Shown: positions 7,844-16,372 of the stretch, one piece after another
Layout of the letters: each line of letters begins with the position of its first letter
Numbering within the stretch: position 1 is the stretch's first letter
Source of the DNA: Oscillospiraceae bacterium
Lineage (GTDB): Bacteria; Bacillota; Clostridia; Oscillospirales; Ruminococcaceae
Assembly (NCBI GenBank): GCA_017438745.1
Contig: JAFRUS010000056.1
Location: 1-40,218, forward strand
Reading direction: 5' to 3'
DNA length: 40,218 nucleotides
The notes under the pieces: generated by a model
The model's database searches: none
What the model saw: the letters and a program-made list of their open reading frames with translations, nothing else
Told to the model about the DNA's origin: nothing
Made by a program: the position numbers and the translations under genes

Positions 7844-9071
7844 TCTCTGTTTTTCCTCCTAAATTAATATAATCATTCAGAAAATCAGGGTAGGATTTTC
7901 TGATGGATTCAAATCCTTTTACAGTGACGTTTCCTGTTGATGCCGTCGCAGCCATGGCAGCAGCCATCGCGATGCGGTGATCGTTGAAACTGTCCACCGT
8001 ACCGCCTGTAAAGTGAGGTACCGGTGTGATGATAAGTCCGTCATCAGTTTTTTCTATCTTACCGCCTATTCCGCTGATCATTCGCGCTGTTGTATCGAGA
8101 CGGTCGCTTTCCTTTATCTTAAGACGTTCCGCATTTGTAATGCGTACAGTGTTTCCGGAAAGTGAGCAGAGAACAGCAAGTGTAGGCACAAGATCCGGTA
8201 TGTCTGAAGCATTTATCGAGTATTCTCCGGACACACCCGTCTTTTTATTATAGCATAACTGGTCCGCTATTTCAATTATTTTCTTGTCTCCCTGAGCTGA
8301 ACGTGCAGGGTCAGGAAGGTTTTCTATCGTAACGCTGCTTCCGATGCTGTTGGCTGTTACGAAGAAGGCAGCCTGTGAGAAATCCGCTTCTGAAGTGTAG
8401 TCGGCAGGAGTATATTTCTGTCCGCCCTTTACACGGTATCCTTCCTTCGTTCTTTCAGCCGTTACGCCGAAGGCCTTCATACATTCAAGTGTGATGTTTA
8501 CGTAAGGTTCGGACTGGAGCGGGGAGGTGAGGATTATCTCGGAATCCTCTTCGCAAAGAGGAAGTGCCAGCAGAAGTCCGGTGATAAACTGTGATGATAC
8601 GTTTCCTTCAATATGAAAAACACCGCCCTTAAGCTTGCCTGAAGTTGTGAAAGGCATGGTGTTGTGGTAGTCAAAGGTGATGCCTTTTTCCGAAAGCTCT
8701 CTTGTGTAGATGTCGATAGGTCTTTCAGGAAGACGCCCTTTTCCGTGATAGGTCGAGAATGTTCCGAGGGCACATGCCACAGGAATGATGAATCTGAGGG
8801 TGGAACCGCTTTCGCAGCAGCGAAGTTCGGCTTTTTCAGAAGGTTTGCTTATGCCGTGAACCTTTATCACGTTTTCTTCAGTCTCGAAAGATGCACCCAG
8901 TTCCGTAAGGGTATCCATTGTTGCAAGAATGTCCTGCGAAATGCTTATGTCACGTACATATGAGGTGCCTTCAGCGAGTGCGGCACAGATAAGTGCTCTG
9001 TGTGAAACGCTTTTCGAGGAAGGAATGCGGACGGTGCCGTTAAGTTTTGAAGGGATGAAAGTTATATCCAT
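7824..9071 (-). CDS. aroA: 3-phosphoshikimate 1-carboxyvinyltransferase (EPSP synthase)
   Basis: Transfers the enolpyruvyl group of PEP to shikimate 3-phosphate. The 415-residue length is normal. Visible family motifs: IPSSKSVSHRALI near the N-terminus (substrate-binding Lys, Ser, Arg), CESGSTLRFIIPVA (PEP loop), SSQFITGLLLALPL, LKIKESDRL, and FNDHRIAMAAA. The ESGSTLRF loop is the form common in Firmicutes rather than the NAGTAMR of enterobacteria. It begins 10 nt after aroB, has GAGGTG close to its ATG, and overlaps aroC. Confidence 0.97.
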   Translation of the reverse strand: MDITFIPSKLNGTVRIPSSKSVSHRALICAALAEGTSYVRDISISQDILATMDTLTELGASFETEENVIKVHGISKPSEKAELRCCESGSTLRFIIPVACALGTFSTYHGKGRLPERPIDIYTRELSEKGITFDYHNTMPFTTSGKLKGGVFHIEGNVSSQFITGLLLALPLCEEDSEIILTSPLQSEPYVNITLECMKAFGVTAERTKEGYRVKGGQKYTPADYTSEADFSQAAFFVTANSIGSSVTIENLPDPARSAQGDKKIIEIADQLCYNKKTGVSGEYSINASDIPDLVPTLAVLCSLSGNTVRITNAERLKIKESDRLDTTARMISGIGGKIEKTDDGLIITPVPHFTGGTVDSFNDHRIAMAAAMAATASTGNVTVKGFESIRKSYPDFLNDYINLGGKTENGITLE

Positions 9072-9081
9072 AGGTCACCTC

Positions 9082-10140
9082 TTAAGCTTCCATGTATGCT
9101 CTGAATTCTTCAAAAGGCATCTTCTTTATCGATGAGGTGCCGATGTCGCTGCAGATTATTGCATTGATGAACGATGATTCGCACTTCTTGTCGTTGGCGC
9201 AGAGCGGAATGAGTTCAGATATCTTCGCTTCAGTTGTGAGCGGAAGTCTGTATGAAGTGATGACCTTGTCGAGTGCCTCCAGTGCTTCGGCCTTGCATTC
9301 GGAGTGCTTTACAGCCTGTTCCGTTATGATATGCATGCCGGCTGCCACGGCATTACCGTGGGTGTATGTCTCGTAGTTGAAGAAGCTTTCGATGGCATGT
9401 CCCATTGTGTGGCCAAAGTTGAGGAGCATACGTTCGCCCTTGTCGAATTCGTCGTTTTCCACCACGTCACGCTTGATGGAAACGCAGCGGCAGATTATGT
9501 CGTCTATGTCATCAAAGTAATCGTCGATAGTGTGTGAAGCAATGATGTCAAAAAGCTCGCGGCTTCTGATCATGCCGTACTTTATTGCCTCAGCCATCCC
9601 GTCTGATACTATTTCAGGGGAAAGAGTCTTAAGTGTGAGAGGGTCGCAGATAACGAGTTCCGGCTGCTTGAAAGCTCCCACAAGATTTTTTCCGCACGGA
9701 AGATCAATTGCTGTTTTGCCTCCGACAGAGCTGTCAATCTGAGCTAAAAGTGTGGTCGGTATCTGGATGAATCCGAGTCCGCGGAGATATGTTGCTGCAG
9801 CATATCCGGTGATGTCGCCGACTACGCCTCCGCCGAGGGCGATAAGGCAGTCAGAACGTGTGATCCCGTTTTCTGCAAGGAAGTTGTATATCTGGTTAAG
9901 TGTATCGGAGCATTTTGATTTTTCGCCGCTTTTAAAAACGAACTTTACCACTCTGAAACCTGCTTCTTCGAGTGAAGCGATGACCTTTCCGGAGTAGATC
10001 CTGTCTACTGTGTCATCGGTAACGATAGCTGCAAATTTTGTTTTAGTAACTTCAGACACGAGTTTTCCGCACTGGGACAGCAGTCCCTGTTCGATGAGTA
10101 CCTCGTATGGCTTTGATGCTCTGACAGCAATTTTTTTCAT
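9082..10140 (-). CDS. aroB: 3-dehydroquinate synthase
   Basis: NAD- and metal-dependent cyclisation of DAHP to 3-dehydroquinate, the second shikimate step. I place the start at ATG 10140 (MKKIAVRASKPYEV, 352 residues): AAAGGA at 10149-10154 is 8 nt upstream, whereas the frame can extend 14 codons into the leader without a site. Motifs: ALGGGVVGDITGYAAATYLRG (nucleotide-binding), PTTLLAQIDSSVGGKTAI (active site), KYGMIRSRELFD, and NFGHTMGHAIE with the metal-binding histidines. It is the first gene of the operon, 49 nt from the -10 box of a near-consensus promoter. Confidence 0.97.
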   Translation of the reverse strand: MKKIAVRASKPYEVLIEQGLLSQCGKLVSEVTKTKFAAIVTDDTVDRIYSGKVIASLEEAGFRVVKFVFKSGEKSKCSDTLNQIYNFLAENGITRSDCLIALGGGVVGDITGYAAATYLRGLGFIQIPTTLLAQIDSSVGGKTAIDLPCGKNLVGAFKQPELVICDPLTLKTLSPEIVSDGMAEAIKYGMIRSRELFDIIASHTIDDYFDDIDDIICRCVSIKRDVVENDEFDKGERMLLNFGHTMGHAIESFFNYETYTHGNAVAAGMHIITEQAVKHSECKAEALEALDKVITSYRLPLTTEAKISELIPLCANDKKCESSFINAIICSDIGTSSIKKMPFEEFRAYMEA

Positions 10141-10188
10141 TAGGATCGTCCTTTCAAAACTTACGTTTACTATAATATACACGAATTT

Positions 10189-10217
10189 ATTATACTATAA
10201 ATGCGTTTTAAAGTCAA
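10189..10217 (-). promoter_or_regulatory. Promoter of the aroB-aroA-aroC operon
   Basis: On the minus strand TTGACT (10212-10217) and TATAAT (10189-10194) are separated by exactly 17 bp. It points leftward toward aroB. Confidence 0.88.
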
Positions 10218-10274
10218 ATAATTTTATATTATTAGCAGACGGAGAAATATAAGAAAAAACTAATCGGGACGCAT

Positions 10275-10390
10275 ATCCGAGAAGACGGATTTCCGGAAGT
10301 TAAGGGGATTTTGCATCACTCAGAACTCTCTGTGCCGATTTATGAAAATCGACGCTTACGTAAGTTTTTAGGCTTCCGGCAGGGTCGTTT
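10275..10390 (+). other. Folded intergenic segment between divergent promoters
   Basis: Several inverted repeats lie between the aroB and yicC promoters, with no reading frame. ATCCG/CGGAT (10275-10279/10286-10290) make a small hairpin. CCGGAAG (10293-10299) can pair with CTTCCGG (10373-10379), enclosing CGATTT-ATGA-AAATCG (10336-10351) and the palindrome CTTACGTAAG. TTTTT follows at 10388. It may be a small RNA or a leader remnant; I know no family that fits. Confidence 0.3.
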
Positions 10391-10417
10391 TTATACATAT
10401 AGCCGAGGCGGGCGCAC

Positions 10418-10446
10418 TTGATTTATTCGACAGTCAGTGGTATAAT
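10418..10446 (+). promoter_or_regulatory. Promoter of the yicC-remA-gmk cluster
   Basis: TTGATT (10418-10423) and TATAAT (10441-10446) with a 17-bp spacer. It is the only strong promoter I see ahead of the long + strand cluster and gives a leader of roughly 90 nt. Confidence 0.85.
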
Positions 10447-10543
10447 TAAATAATGAGTATATTGGAGATGTATTGTTATTTGACGGGAACGGTCAGGCGG
10501 CGGTACTCTCTTCCCAAATAAATGAACAGAGGTGAACAAAAGC

Positions 10544-11422
10544 ATGATAAGAAGCATGACAGGCTTCGGACGTGAAAGAATGGTGCTCGGCGGCAGAGAC
10601 ATTCTTGTGGAGATAAGATCGGTAAACAACAGATACAACGAACTCAGCATCAGACTTTCCAGAGCTTACCTGTACCTTGAGGAACCGCTGAAAAAACTTG
10701 TTCAGGAATACATTTCACGAGGCAAGGCTGAGGTTTCAGTTACAATAACCAACATTTCAGCTCCTGACACATCTATTGCGGTGAACACATCGATCGCAAA
10801 GGGATACGTTGACGCGCTTCGCAAAGCCAACGATGAACTCGGCCTTATGGATGACCTTTCACTTTCAAGGATCACTCATTTCCAGGACATTTTCACTGTT
10901 GTCAAAGCTGCAGACGATGAAGACCAGATGTGGAACGACGTAAAGACCGTTGCTGAGGCTGCACTGAAAAAGTTCGTTTCAATGCGTGAAAACGAAGGTG
11001 CAAGAATGAAGGAAGATGTTCTCGGAAGACTTGCAGCCATTGAACAGATGGTTGGCGTCATCGAGGAAAAGGCGCCTGAGACAGTTGCTGCCTACAGGGA
11101 AAAGCTTTTTGCAAAGATCTCTGAAGTACTTGCTGACAAGGCTGTGGACGAACAGAGAATTCTTACTGAGGCGGCTATCTACGCAGAAAAGATCGCAACC
11201 GACGAGGAAACAGTAAGACTCAGAAGCCACATTGAAGAATTCCGCACTATCCTTGAAAAAGAGGACATTGTGGGAAGAAAGCTCGATTTTCTTGTTCAGG
11301 AAATGAACAGAGAGGCTAATACCACAGGCTCAAAGGCCCAGAATATAGACATTACAAAGACTGTTATCGGCATCAAGTCTGAAATAGAAAAGATCCGTGA
11401 ACAGATCCAGAACATAGAGTAG
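10544..11422 (+). CDS. yicC: YicC/YloC family endoribonuclease
   Basis: Member of the YicC family, shown in E. coli to be an RNA endonuclease; the target in this organism is unknown. 292 residues from ATG 10544, chosen because GAGGTG (10529-10534) is 9 nt upstream; an in-frame GTG at 10532 would overlap that site. Start IRSMTGFGRE and the C-terminal signature LRSHIEEFRTIL..GRKLDFLVQEMNREANT are diagnostic (YicC N-terminal domain plus DUF1732). The middle, about residues 100-200, is helical and charged. It leads the cluster; remA follows after 9 nt. The yicC-remA-gmk order is conserved in Firmicutes. Confidence 0.93.
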   Translation: MIRSMTGFGRERMVLGGRDILVEIRSVNNRYNELSIRLSRAYLYLEEPLKKLVQEYISRGKAEVSVTITNISAPDTSIAVNTSIAKGYVDALRKANDELGLMDDLSLSRITHFQDIFTVVKAADDEDQMWNDVKTVAEAALKKFVSMRENEGARMKEDVLGRLAAIEQMVGVIEEKAPETVAAYREKLFAKISEVLADKAVDEQRILTEAAIYAEKIATDEETVRLRSHIEEFRTILEKEDIVGRKLDFLVQEMNREANTTGSKAQNIDITKTVIGIKSEIEKIREQIQNIE

Positions 11423-11431
11423 GTCTTCGTT

Positions 11432-11689
11432 ATGAAACTGATAAATGTCGGTTACGGAAACATGATCTCATCGGACCGTCTTGTTGCAATCGTAAGCCCT
11501 GAATCAGCTCCGGTAAAAAGGATGATACAGGATTCACGCGACAGCGGCATACTGATCGATGCAACCTGCGGACGAAGGACCCGTGCTGTTCTTGTTATGG
11601 ACAGCGGTCACATAATACTTTCGGCGGTACAGCCGGAAACTATGGCGCTCAGATGCAGCGGCGAGAAAGGAAATGAAAATGAAGGATAA
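11432..11689 (+). CDS. remA: RemA family regulator (DUF370)
   Basis: 85-residue protein of the DUF370/RemA family. In Bacillus subtilis RemA is a DNA-binding activator of biofilm matrix and osmoprotection genes; its targets here are unknown. Signatures: [28 protein letters not shown] is the conserved N-terminal beta region including the DNA-contacting part, followed by [23 protein letters not shown]. The C-terminal tail ([10 protein letters not shown]) is short and charged. It overlaps gmk by 11 nt, and the association with gmk is typical of the family. Confidence 0.93.
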   Translation: MKLINVGYGNMISSDRLVAIVSPESAPVKRMIQDSRDSGILIDATCGRRTRAVLVMDSGHIILSAVQPETMALRCSGEKGNENEG

Positions 11690-12287
11690 GGGTATTCTTA
11701 TCGTTGTTTCTGCTCCGTCCGGATGCGGAAAGGGAACAATACTTGCAGAGGTATTAAAGGACGAAAAATTCTTTTACTCCGTTTCAGCAACTACCAGATC
11801 ACCGAGACCGGGTGAGACTGACGGAGTGAATTATCATTTTCTGAAAAAGGAACAGTTCGAGGAGCTCATCGCTTCCGGCGGCATGCTCGAATATGCGCAG
11901 TACTGCGACAATTACTACGGCACGCCAAGGGATAAGGTGATGGAGAAACTGGGTGAAGGAAAGCACGTTATCCTCGAGATCGAGGTGCAGGGTGCAATGC
12001 AGATCAGGGAAAAATGTCCTGATGCAGTATTCATCTTCATAGCTCCGCCTTCAGTGGGAGAACTGAGAAACAGACTTTCAGGCCGCGGAACAGAGACTGC
12101 CGAGGTCATCGAAAAGAGAGTTTCCGAGGCTGCTCATGAAATAAGCTTTGCCGAGAAGTACGATTATGTTATCGTAAATGACAGACTTGAAGAAGCAATA
12201 GAAGATTTCAGAACGGTTGTCCGTGCTGAAGAACTTAAATCAGTAAACCAGAAAAATATTATAGACGAGGTGCTTAAAAATGCTTAG
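11679..12287 (+). CDS. gmk: Guanylate kinase
   Basis: Phosphorylates GMP to GDP with ATP. 202 residues from ATG 11679; AAAGGA (11666-11671) stands 7 nt before it but only 1 nt before the alternative ATG at 11673. The P-loop is [10 protein letters not shown] (residues 11-20), followed by [19 protein letters not shown] (GMP-binding region) and [13 protein letters not shown]. The lid and base-binding segments up to [12 protein letters not shown] are intact. It overlaps remA upstream and rpoZ by 8 nt downstream, so translation is probably coupled. Confidence 0.96.
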   Translation: MKDKGILIVVSAPSGCGKGTILAEVLKDEKFFYSVSATTRSPRPGETDGVNYHFLKKEQFEELIASGGMLEYAQYCDNYYGTPRDKVMEKLGEGKHVILEIEVQGAMQIREKCPDAVFIFIAPPSVGELRNRLSGRGTETAEVIEKRVSEAAHEISFAEKYDYVIVNDRLEEAIEDFRTVVRAEELKSVNQKNIIDEVLKNA

Positions 12288-12495
12288 ACCAGCTATTTCA
12301 CAGATCATTACAAAGAACGAAAGTTACTATTCTCTGGTTATCGGAGTAGCAAAGAGAGCAAGACAGATCGCTGACGAGCTCTACGAAAAGGGTGAGATCC
12401 TTAAGGAAAAGCCTGTTAAGACAGCCGTTGAGGAATTTGCAAGCGGCAAGTACAGGATAGTTGAATATCAGGAACCGGACTCTGATAAAAACTGA
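12280..12495 (+). CDS. rpoZ: RNA polymerase omega subunit
   Basis: Small subunit that assists assembly of the beta' subunit of RNA polymerase. 71 residues, within the usual range. YYSLVIGVAKRARQIADEL is the conserved omega helix, followed by a short KPVKTAVEEF segment that matches the family's end. Its position between gmk and priA is the classic Firmicutes arrangement. The stop TGA shares its last base with the ATG of priA. Confidence 0.92.
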   Translation: MLRPAISQIITKNESYYSLVIGVAKRARQIADELYEKGEILKEKPVKTAVEEFASGKYRIVEYQEPDSDKN

Positions 12496-14957
12496 TGCAG
12501 ACCGTTCCTGCGGTGCGAACGGCAAGAATTGCTGTTTACAATATTGCATATACAGCTGACAGGCCGTTCTCATATCTTATCCCTGAGGATATGTATGAGG
12601 CGGCTGTCTGCGGAGTAAGGGTAATTGTTCCTTTCGGCAGAGGCGGCAGAAAGCGCGTCGGACTTATTCTGAGCGTTGCCGATGAAGTGCCGTCCATGAA
12701 ACTCAAATCCGTTGTTTCGGTCGTTGACCGTGAACCGGTGGTGAGTCCCGAGATGATGCGCATGATCCTCTGGCTGAAGGAAAATACTTTCTGTACTTTC
12801 TACGAAGCTCTTCGTTCTATTCTTCCTTCGGGCATGAACATCAGCATAAACGAGAAGTATGAGTTCTGCGAAAATGCTGATCTGACTGATCTTACGGATG
12901 AGGAAAGGAACCTTGCAGGTTTTCTGATGAACGCAGCTTCGGAACGTGAGTTCGATGAACTGCTTGAAAGTTCATCGGGAAACGGCAAAAGAGAAGTCAT
13001 TGAGTCTCTTGTGGAAAAGGGTGTTATAAGGCGAGTAAGTGAAACGAGTCAGCGCGTAAAGGACAAGACCATGCGCATGATTAAGCTTTCGGAAACTTAC
13101 GTGAATGAACCGGCCATGTTCCGGCTCACACCCAAGCAGAAACAGGTCATAAAACTTCTCGAAGAGAATGGTTCGGCTTCTGTAAAGGAAGTCTGCTACA
13201 TATGCAGCGTTACAGATGCAGTCATAAAGAATCTTATAAAAAACGGTGCCTGCGAGGAATTCAGCGTTCCCGACTACAGGCTTCCGGGCGAGGAAAAATA
13301 CGAACCGGATGCGCTTGGCAGGATAGTTCTTTCCGAAGCACAGAACAGAGTGTTTTCAAGAGTTTCCGAAGTTATAAGCGAGGGAAGACCTCACTGCTTT
13401 CTTCTTCACGGTGTTACCGGAAGCGGAAAGACATCGGTATTCATAAAACTCATTGAAAAAACGCTTTCCGAGGGAAAGACTGCAATGCTCCTTATTCCGG
13501 AGATCTCGCTGACACCGCAGATAGTTGAAAACTTCTGCAGGCTTTTCGGCGGAACTGTTTCGGTCATTCACAGCAATCTTTCGCTGGGACAGCGCCTTGA
13601 GGAATACAGGCGTATCGAAGCAGGCCTTTCAAAAATAGTTGTAGGTACAAGAAGTGCAGTATTTGCGCCTCTTGAAAACATCGGGCTCATTATCATGGAC
13701 GAGGAGGGCGAACGCTCCTACAAGTCTGACAGTGCCCCGAGGTACACCACATCAGCTGTTGCGAAGGAACGATGCCGCACACACGGTGCAGTACTTCTGC
13801 TGGGATCGGCCACACCGTCGGTCGAAAGCTACTACTACGCCAGCAAGGGTGTTTACGAACTTCTCGAACTTACCGAGAGATTCAACAAGTCTGATCTTCC
13901 TCATGTTGAAATAGTCGACATGAACGCGGAAAGGGCAAACGGAAACACCAGTGAGTTTTCCGAAGTTCTTGTGCATGAGATAAGGCACAACCTTGAAGCA
14001 GGGGAACAGACCATACTTCTTCTCAACAGAAGAGGATATCATACAGTGATCTCGTGTGCAGGATGCAGCAGCCCGGTCTACTGTCCGAACTGCAGTATTC
14101 CTTACACTTACCATAAAGCCAACGATTCGCTTGTCTGTCACTACTGCGGCAGCATAGCGGAGCTTCCGGAAAAATGTCCGGGATGCGGCGGAACAGTATT
14201 CAAACAGATGGGTTTCGGCACTCAGAAGATGGAAGAACAGCTTGAAGCGCTTTTCCCTGATGCACGAATACTCAGAATGGACGCAGACACGACGTTTTCA
14301 CGTTATGCCTACGAAAAGAACTTTAAGGATTTTGCGGATAAGAAGTACGACATTATGGTCGGCACCCAGATGATAGGCAAGGGACTTGATTTTCCGGATG
14401 TAACTCTGGTAGGAATAGTTACTGCTGACAAGTCGCTGTTTTCAGGTGACTTCAGAAGCTACGAGAGAACATTCTCCCTTATAACGCAGGTCGCAGGACG
14501 AAGCGGACGAGGAGGAAAGAAAGGAAGAGCCTATCTTCAGACATTCATGCCGGATCATTACGTGCTGAATCTTGCTGCCGCGCAGAATTACGCCGGATTT
14601 TACAAAGAAGAGATAGCACTCAGAAAAACGCTCATCTTTCCGCCGGTATGTGACATATGTGTTATCGGAATATCATCAGTTTCTGACGCAGCCGCAGCTG
14701 CAGCGTCGGCAGTTACACTGAAGATAATAAAAGACGTGATAAAGGCCGAACAGATAAAATTTCCGCTCAGGGTGCTCGGTCCGGTCCAGTCCGGTATCGC
14801 AAAAATGAACGGAAAGTACAGGTACCGTCTGATCCTTAAATGCAAAAACAATAAGGAAACAAGAAGCTTTATTCGCAGGGTGCTGCTTAAAACAGCGGAA
14901 TACCGCGAATACTCAAACGTAAATATTTATGCCGACATGAACGGCGACATAGTTTAA
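12495..14957 (+). CDS. priA: Primosomal protein N' (replication restart helicase PriA)
   Basis: 3'-5' DNA helicase that reloads the replisome at stalled forks. 820 residues, normal for Firmicutes. An N-terminal 3'-DNA-end-binding domain (about 1-105) and winged-helix region precede Walker A GVTGSGKTS (306-314), a Walker B of unusual form DEEGERSYKSD (from residue 402), and a zinc-binding insert with CAGC..CPNC..CHYC..CPGC from Cys521. GTQMIGKGLDFPDV (from 623) and QVAGRSGRG are the late helicase motifs. The fourth Walker B position, usually His (Gln in many Clostridia), is Gly. The start overlaps the rpoZ stop by one base. Confidence 0.97.
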   Translation: MQTVPAVRTARIAVYNIAYTADRPFSYLIPEDMYEAAVCGVRVIVPFGRGGRKRVGLILSVADEVPSMKLKSVVSVVDREPVVSPEMMRMILWLKENTFCTFYEALRSILPSGMNISINEKYEFCENADLTDLTDEERNLAGFLMNAASEREFDELLESSSGNGKREVIESLVEKGVIRRVSETSQRVKDKTMRMIKLSETYVNEPAMFRLTPKQKQVIKLLEENGSASVKEVCYICSVTDAVIKNLIKNGACEEFSVPDYRLPGEEKYEPDALGRIVLSEAQNRVFSRVSEVISEGRPHCFLLHGVTGSGKTSVFIKLIEKTLSEGKTAMLLIPEISLTPQIVENFCRLFGGTVSVIHSNLSLGQRLEEYRRIEAGLSKIVVGTRSAVFAPLENIGLIIMDEEGERSYKSDSAPRYTTSAVAKERCRTHGAVLLLGSATPSVESYYYASKGVYELLELTERFNKSDLPHVEIVDMNAERANGNTSEFSEVLVHEIRHNLEAGEQTILLLNRRGYHTVISCAGCSSPVYCPNCSIPYTYHKANDSLVCHYCGSIAELPEKCPGCGGTVFKQMGFGTQKMEEQLEALFPDARILRMDADTTFSRYAYEKNFKDFADKKYDIMVGTQMIGKGLDFPDVTLVGIVTADKSLFSGDFRSYERTFSLITQVAGRSGRGGKKGRAYLQTFMPDHYVLNLAAAQNYAGFYKEEIALRKTLIFPPVCDICVIGISSVSDAAAAAASAVTLKIIKDVIKAEQIKFPLRVLGPVQSGIAKMNGKYRYRLILKCKNNKETRSFIRRVLLKTAEYREYSNVNIYADMNGDIV

Positions 14958-14970
14958 AAGGTGGTAGAAC

Positions 14971-15429
14971 ATGGCTTTAAGAAATATTGTTACAAAGGAA
15001 AACGAAGTACTTTACAAGAAATGCAGAACAGTTGAAAAGTTCGACGAACGTCTCTGGACTCTGCTTGATGATATGAAGGATACTCTCTACAAGGCACAGG
15101 GATACGGACTTGCGGCTCCTCAGGTAGGCATTCTCAGAAGGATCGCTGTTATCGATGTAGGCGAAGGCCTTATCGAGCTTATCAACCCTGAGATCCTTGA
15201 TCCGGAAGGAGAACAGCGTGACGTTGAAGGCTGCCTTTCATGCCCGAATGTATGGGGCTATGTAAAGAGACCTTACAGCTGCACACTCAGGGCACAGGAC
15301 AGAAACGGCAATTACTACGAAAAGAGACTCGAAGGTATTTTCTGCAGATGTGCCTGCCACGAGACAGATCATCTTGACGGAAAGTTATTCATTGATCTTG
15401 TTGACGAGTTTGTTGAACCGGAGGAATAA
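14971..15429 (+). CDS. def: Peptide deformylase
   Basis: Removes the N-formyl group from nascent proteins. 152 residues. All three active-site motifs are present: GLAAPQVG, EGCLSCP (the usual EGCLSVP with Val to Cys) and CHETDHLDG, the HExxH metal site. AGGTGG stands before the ATG. It sits 13 nt after priA and 2 nt before fmt, the gene adding the formyl group whose product it removes; the def-fmt pair is a conserved functional unit. Confidence 0.96.
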   Translation: MALRNIVTKENEVLYKKCRTVEKFDERLWTLLDDMKDTLYKAQGYGLAAPQVGILRRIAVIDVGEGLIELINPEILDPEGEQRDVEGCLSCPNVWGYVKRPYSCTLRAQDRNGNYYEKRLEGIFCRCACHETDHLDGKLFIDLVDEFVEPEE

Positions 15430-15431
15430 TA

Positions 15432-16370
15432 TTGAATATAGTTTTTATGGGTACGCCTGATTTTGCAGTTCCTTCACTGAAGGCTCTTGTAAATGCGGGT
15501 GAGAATGTTACTGCTGTTTTCACACAGCCTGACAAGCCGAAGGGCCGCGGATACAAAATGATCCCGACTCCGGTCAAGGAAGCTGCTGCTGAAATGAACA
15601 TTCCTGTTTATCAGCCTCTTTCACTGAGAAAGGGAGATGACGCTGCGGAAGCTCTTGAAGTGCTTAAGCAGAATGCACCTGACCTCATCGTTGTTGTAGC
15701 ATACGGTCAGATCCTTCCGGAGGAGATACTTTCACTTCCGAAGCACGGATGCATCAATGTTCACGGTTCACTTCTCCCTGAATACAGAGGTGCTGCTCCT
15801 ATGCAGTGGTGCCTTTTAAACGGTGAAAAGAAAACAGGCGTTACTACCATGATGATGGACAAGGGTCTTGACACAGGTGATATGCTTGTAAAGTCTGAAA
15901 TTGAGATCGGCGAAAATGAAACTTTCGCAGAACTTCACGACAGACTTGCAGAGTGCGGTGCTGAAACTCTCGTAAAGACTCTTGAAGAGCTTACAAACGG
16001 TAGTCTGACACGCACACCTCAGGACGACAGCCTTTCTACCTACTCACCGATGATAACAAAAAACATGTCGCTTATCGACTTTAACGAACCGGCTCAGAAG
16101 ATACACAACACGGTAAGAGCCATAACCGGATTTGCATTTCTCGGCGGTAAGAGAATAAAGTTCTTCCGTTCCGAGCTTGCAGGAAAGAAATCAGGCGAAG
16201 AACCTGGCACGGTTATCGAAGCCTCATCAGAATTCCTTGCGGTATGCGGTGACGGTGAAATAATAAGATTTACCGAAGTACAGCCTGAAGGAAGCAAGAG
16301 AATGAAAGCTGCTGATTATCTCAGAGGCAGCAAGCTTCAGACAGGTATAAAATTCACTACCGGAGAGTAA
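15432..16370 (+). CDS. fmt: Methionyl-tRNA formyltransferase
   Basis: Formylates initiator Met-tRNA with 10-formyltetrahydrofolate. 312 residues. The start is TTG at 15432: GGAGGA (15420-15425) is 6 nt before it and the family's N-terminus MNIVFMGTPDFAVPSL begins there. The formyl-folate-binding motif INVHGSLLPEYRGAAPMQW and the catalytic Asn-His-Asp set are visible. The C-terminal OB-like domain (about 205-312) starts near KNMSLIDFNEPAQKI. It is 2 nt after def and 2 nt before rsmB. Confidence 0.96.
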   Translation: MNIVFMGTPDFAVPSLKALVNAGENVTAVFTQPDKPKGRGYKMIPTPVKEAAAEMNIPVYQPLSLRKGDDAAEALEVLKQNAPDLIVVVAYGQILPEEILSLPKHGCINVHGSLLPEYRGAAPMQWCLLNGEKKTGVTTMMMDKGLDTGDMLVKSEIEIGENETFAELHDRLAECGAETLVKTLEELTNGSLTRTPQDDSLSTYSPMITKNMSLIDFNEPAQKIHNTVRAITGFAFLGGKRIKFFRSELAGKKSGEEPGTVIEASSEFLAVCGDGEIIRFTEVQPEGSKRMKAADYLRGSKLQTGIKFTTGE

Positions 16371-16372
16371 TA

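Noticed and set aside
10141..10182. N-terminal extension of AroB by 14 residues
   Set aside because: The extension lacks a ribosome binding site; the ATG at 10140 has AAAGGA at 8 nt and gives the normal protein start.
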